Below are positions 6,019 to 7,747 of a stretch of 7,747 nt of DNA, in pieces. Both the position numbers and the translations under genes were made by a program. Source of the DNA: Desulfatitalea sp. UBA4791 (lineage in GTDB: Bacteria > Desulfobacterota > Desulfobacteria > Desulfobacterales > Desulfosarcinaceae). The notes under the pieces were generated by a model. That model was not told the DNA's origin and made no database searches. It was given only the letters and a program-made list of their open reading frames with translations. The stretch covers positions 1 to 7,747 of the forward strand of contig DHGT01000041.1 in assembly GCA_002402905.1 (NCBI GenBank), given 5' to 3'. Within the stretch, counting starts at the first letter, position 1; every line of letters begins with the position of its first letter.

Positions 6019-6833
6019 CAAGTGATCTCTTTGCGTTTGAAAATCCAGAGAGTCGCTACCGCAAGGATCGCAACATAGCATGCACCATAAGCGGCTGTCC
6101 ATCCAACCTGCTTCCATGGCAGCGGCAATCCATAGGCAAGGTAAATTTTCAAATCAAAAGCGCTCAAATTAGGAAACACCCAGGCCACGATCTTGAGAAA
6201 GGCCAAGTAGGATGGCCCTAATTGGACGAACTGCCCCTCCTTGATCACTGCGATGATGGTCTCAAGGCTGTTTCCGATCACATAAACACACACCGTAAAG
6301 AGCATGGAGAGATATTCACTCGTCGTCAGACAGGCAAAAAAGAAAGCCACCGCCATCAACATGAGGAAGGAAAGATACTGGAAAAAAACGCTGACGCCCA
6401 GCACACCCCAACTGAAATTGCGCGGCGCCTTCATTTCGGGCACCAACTGAATACCGATCCAGCTGGTAATCACCGTCAAAGCAACGATCATGACGACGGC
6501 CAACAGCACCGTAACAGCCAAACCGCAGAATTTTCCAACAACATAATCGGCACGAGAAATGGGCCTCGAAAGAATCATACACACCGTCCGCTGGTGGATA
6601 TCCTTGGTCAACAATGCGATCCCCAGAAAAATGACGATGGCCAGACCTGCCACGGTCACAAAGGCCGAACCCAGATCCACCACTACTTTACCGGTGTCGA
6701 AAGCGAACATCGGAATGATCATCACATAGACAAGGCAAAGCAGCAAAGCGATGGCCAGGATGCCCTGCATGGCCCTGTTCCGCAGACCTTCCCTCATCGT
6801 GATGCCAGCAACGAGTCTTGCTGCTCTATTCAT
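6018..6833 (-). CDS. ABC-2 type transporter permease
   Basis: This 271-residue hydrophobic protein has about six membrane helices, near residues 22-42, 55-76, 101-124, 143-168, 172-192 and 243-265. The cytoplasmic segment after helix 2 carries TKDIHQRTVCMILSRPISRADYVVGK in two parts (77-90 and 91-101). This is characteristic of ABC-2/NosY-type permeases, where a sequence such as E-x-x-x-GT-x-x-x-L-x-x-P-x-x-R contacts the ATPase. The start at 6833 overlaps the ATPase stop as ATGA and has AAGGAG only 2 bases before the ATG, a short spacing but in line with coupling. It would pair with the ATPase upstream, probably as two permease and two ATPase subunits, to export or extract a substrate at the cytoplasmic membrane. 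The substrate is not evident. Confidence 0.92.
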   Translation of the reverse strand: MNRAARLVAGITMREGLRNRAMQGILAIALLLCLVYVMIIPMFAFDTGKVVVDLGSAFVTVAGLAIVIFLGIALLTKDIHQRTVCMILSRPISRADYVVGKFCGLAVTVLLAVVMIVALTVITSWIGIQLVPEMKAPRNFSWGVLGVSVFFQYLSFLMLMAVAFFFACLTTSEYLSMLFTVCVYVIGNSLETIIAVIKEGQFVQLGPSYLAFLKIVAWVFPNLSAFDLKIYLAYGLPLPWKQVGWTAAYGACYVAILAVATLWIFKRKEIT

Positions 6834-7606
6834 GGCTCCTTTTTGCCTTCGCTGGTCTGAATGAGGTGCATGAAACGATTCTCAAAGCTTTCACCAATAT
6901 CTCCGAAACCTGCGATGCCGCCGCAGTAGATCAATCGCCCCTGATGAATCAACCCGATACGGTCACATAGCACTTCGACATCGTTAAGGATGTGGGTGCT
7001 GAAGAAAATCGTCTTACCTTTTGCTTTGAGATCTAGGATAATATTCTTGAGCAAATTACGGCCGATGGGATCCAAACCGCTCATGGGTTCATCCAGGATG
7101 AGGGTGGCCGGATCGTGGATCAGGGCCAGGGCCAGGCCGATGCGTTGCTTCATGCCTTTGGAATAGGTGCCAATGGGACGATTTTTGACATGCAGGATTT
7201 CAAGCTTGTCGAGTAGCGGATCCATTGCGCTTCGCACGGCCCGCCTGCTCATCCCCGAGGCCCTGCCGCCAAACGACAACAATTCCGATGCACTGAGCTT
7301 TTCGTAAAACCGTGGACCTTCTGGAAGATAGCCAATGTTTCGGCGTGATCGCGGCGACGATGGCGGGAGTCCATGGATTGACACTTCCCCCAAATCGGGT
7401 TGAATGAAGCCCAAGAGCGTATTAATCAACGTGCTTTTACCGGCCCCGTTGGGTCCAATAAAACCAAACACTTCACCCGGTCGGACCGATAGTGAAATTC
7501 CATGTAGTACTTTACGCCGGCCGAGTCCGTGGCGGAAGGTTTTTTCGATTCTTTTTAGCAGGATAGGGTTGTCCATAATACCATGTGTTGGTCTTTGTAA
7601 TCCCAT
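6830..7606 (-). CDS. ABC transporter ATP-binding protein
   Basis: The protein has all motifs of an active ABC ATPase: Walker A GPNGAGKS (51-58), a Q-loop region YLPEGPRFY (93-101) with glutamate where glutamine is typical, common in the CcmA/NatA-like exporter group, signature YSKGMKQR (148-155), Walker B LILDEP (169-174), D-loop SGLD (176-179) and H-loop H205 in STHIL. The length of 258 residues is normal for a stand-alone subunit. The start is uncertain: ATG at 7606 gives 258 residues, ATG at 7576 (MDNPILLKR) gives 248 and fits the family N-terminus better, and neither has a strong ribosome site. It is the first gene of the operon and overlaps the permease by 4 bases. It energises the adjacent ABC-2 permease. 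The pairing with a TPR protein resembles the pilus-associated PilH ATPase of Myxococcus, but this cannot be proven from sequence alone. Confidence 0.94.
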   Translation of the reverse strand: MGLQRPTHGIMDNPILLKRIEKTFRHGLGRRKVLHGISLSVRPGEVFGFIGPNGAGKSTLINTLLGFIQPDLGEVSIHGLPPSSPRSRRNIGYLPEGPRFYEKLSASELLSFGGRASGMSRRAVRSAMDPLLDKLEILHVKNRPIGTYSKGMKQRIGLALALIHDPATLILDEPMSGLDPIGRNLLKNIILDLKAKGKTIFFSTHILNDVEVLCDRIGLIHQGRLIYCGGIAGFGDIGESFENRFMHLIQTSEGKKEP

Positions 7607-7747
7607 ACTTCAGATAATTTCATCAATATAAGTTACTATCTTTATTATGGATTTTATTTAAGTTATTTAAACCTTGCCCTCCCAGGCAGTTGCTTTTAAA
7701 CAGACTTAAAGAGTTTCTTTAATAGTAACTATTCAGCGTCATTTATC
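7607..7747 (-). promoter_or_regulatory. AT-rich control region upstream of the ABC-transporter operon
   Basis: By direct count 40 of these 141 bases are G or C (about 28%), far below the GC-rich genes beside them. Every reading frame on the minus strand is quickly closed by stops, so it is non-coding, apart possibly from the last few codons of a gene beyond the right edge. It is the only place in the window for the promoter of the five-gene operon. Candidate -10 elements exist (TATATT and TAAAAT on the minus strand) but I see no matching -35 hexamer, so the promoter is not placed. Several small inverted repeats are listed separately. Confidence 0.45.
7706..7733. repeat. Two abutting inverted repeats, operator- or terminator-like
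   Basis: TTAAAGA (7706-7712) and TCTTTAA (7716-7722) are perfect arms around a 3-base centre. This overlaps a second perfect palindrome, AATAGT-A-ACTATT (7721-7733). Nine bases of the second element (ATAGTAACT, 7722-7730) recur in the opposite orientation at 7631-7639 (AGTTACTAT), 82 bases away and close to the ATPase start. Paired sites like this can be operators for a dimeric regulator, but AT-rich DNA produces such matches easily. The first could also be the weak stem of a terminator of a gene beyond the window. Confidence 0.4.

Noticed and set aside
6019..6117. 33-residue extension of the TPR protein upstream of 6018
   Set aside because: It overlaps the end of the permease gene, is cysteine-rich and not signal-like; the TGATG junction at 6018 places a membrane anchor right at the N-terminus.

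Overview
All real genes in this window lie on the minus strand, so the map reads from right to left. Base composition (GC-rich genes with AT-rich control regions) and the protein types suggest a Gram-negative bacterium, most likely a Desulfobacterota (former deltaproteobacterial) lineage such as the Desulfosarcina group. That placement is an inference from gene content and sequence style, not from a marker gene.

Right block (7747 to 3016): a tightly packed five-gene operon. An AT-rich control region (7607-7747, about 28% GC, with several small inverted repeats) precedes an ABC-transporter ATPase (7606-6830). A six-helix ABC-2 type permease (6833-6018) overlaps it by 4 bases (ATGA). A membrane-anchored TPR-like protein (6018-5191) overlaps the permease by 1 base (TGATG). 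A polyprenyl-phosphate-sugar-synthase-like GT2 glycosyltransferase with two C-terminal membrane helices (5156-4227) comes next. Last is a GT4 glycosyltransferase (4224-3016) starting 2 bases after the GT2 stop. Together they look like an envelope export and glycosylation module. The ATPase-permease-TPR trio recalls the ABC transporter linked to type IV pili in Myxococcus (pilGHI), but no pilus gene is visible here, so this is only a hypothesis.

Middle (3015 to 2731): a 285-base spacer with a credible sigma-70-like promoter reading leftward (2991-2963), a roughly 225-base leader, a small hairpin and a GATC-containing 7-base tandem repeat.

Left block (2730 to 1): a second operon, cut by the window edge. 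The first gene encodes a 727-residue protein that I cannot assign to a family. It has a cysteine-rich, zinc-ribbon-like N-terminal half and a disordered, acidic C-terminal tail carrying six copies of an E-x-T-[VL]-[VIL] motif. The second gene overlaps it by ATGA and encodes a helical protein (first 183 residues present) that resembles the C-terminal domain of type VI secretion FHA proteins (TagH/Fha) but lacks an N-terminal FHA domain. The repeated threonine motif looks like a phospho-threonine docking site for FHA domains. The pair may therefore be part of an undescribed threonine-phosphorylation switch tied to a type VI-like system. This is the most interesting part of the window.
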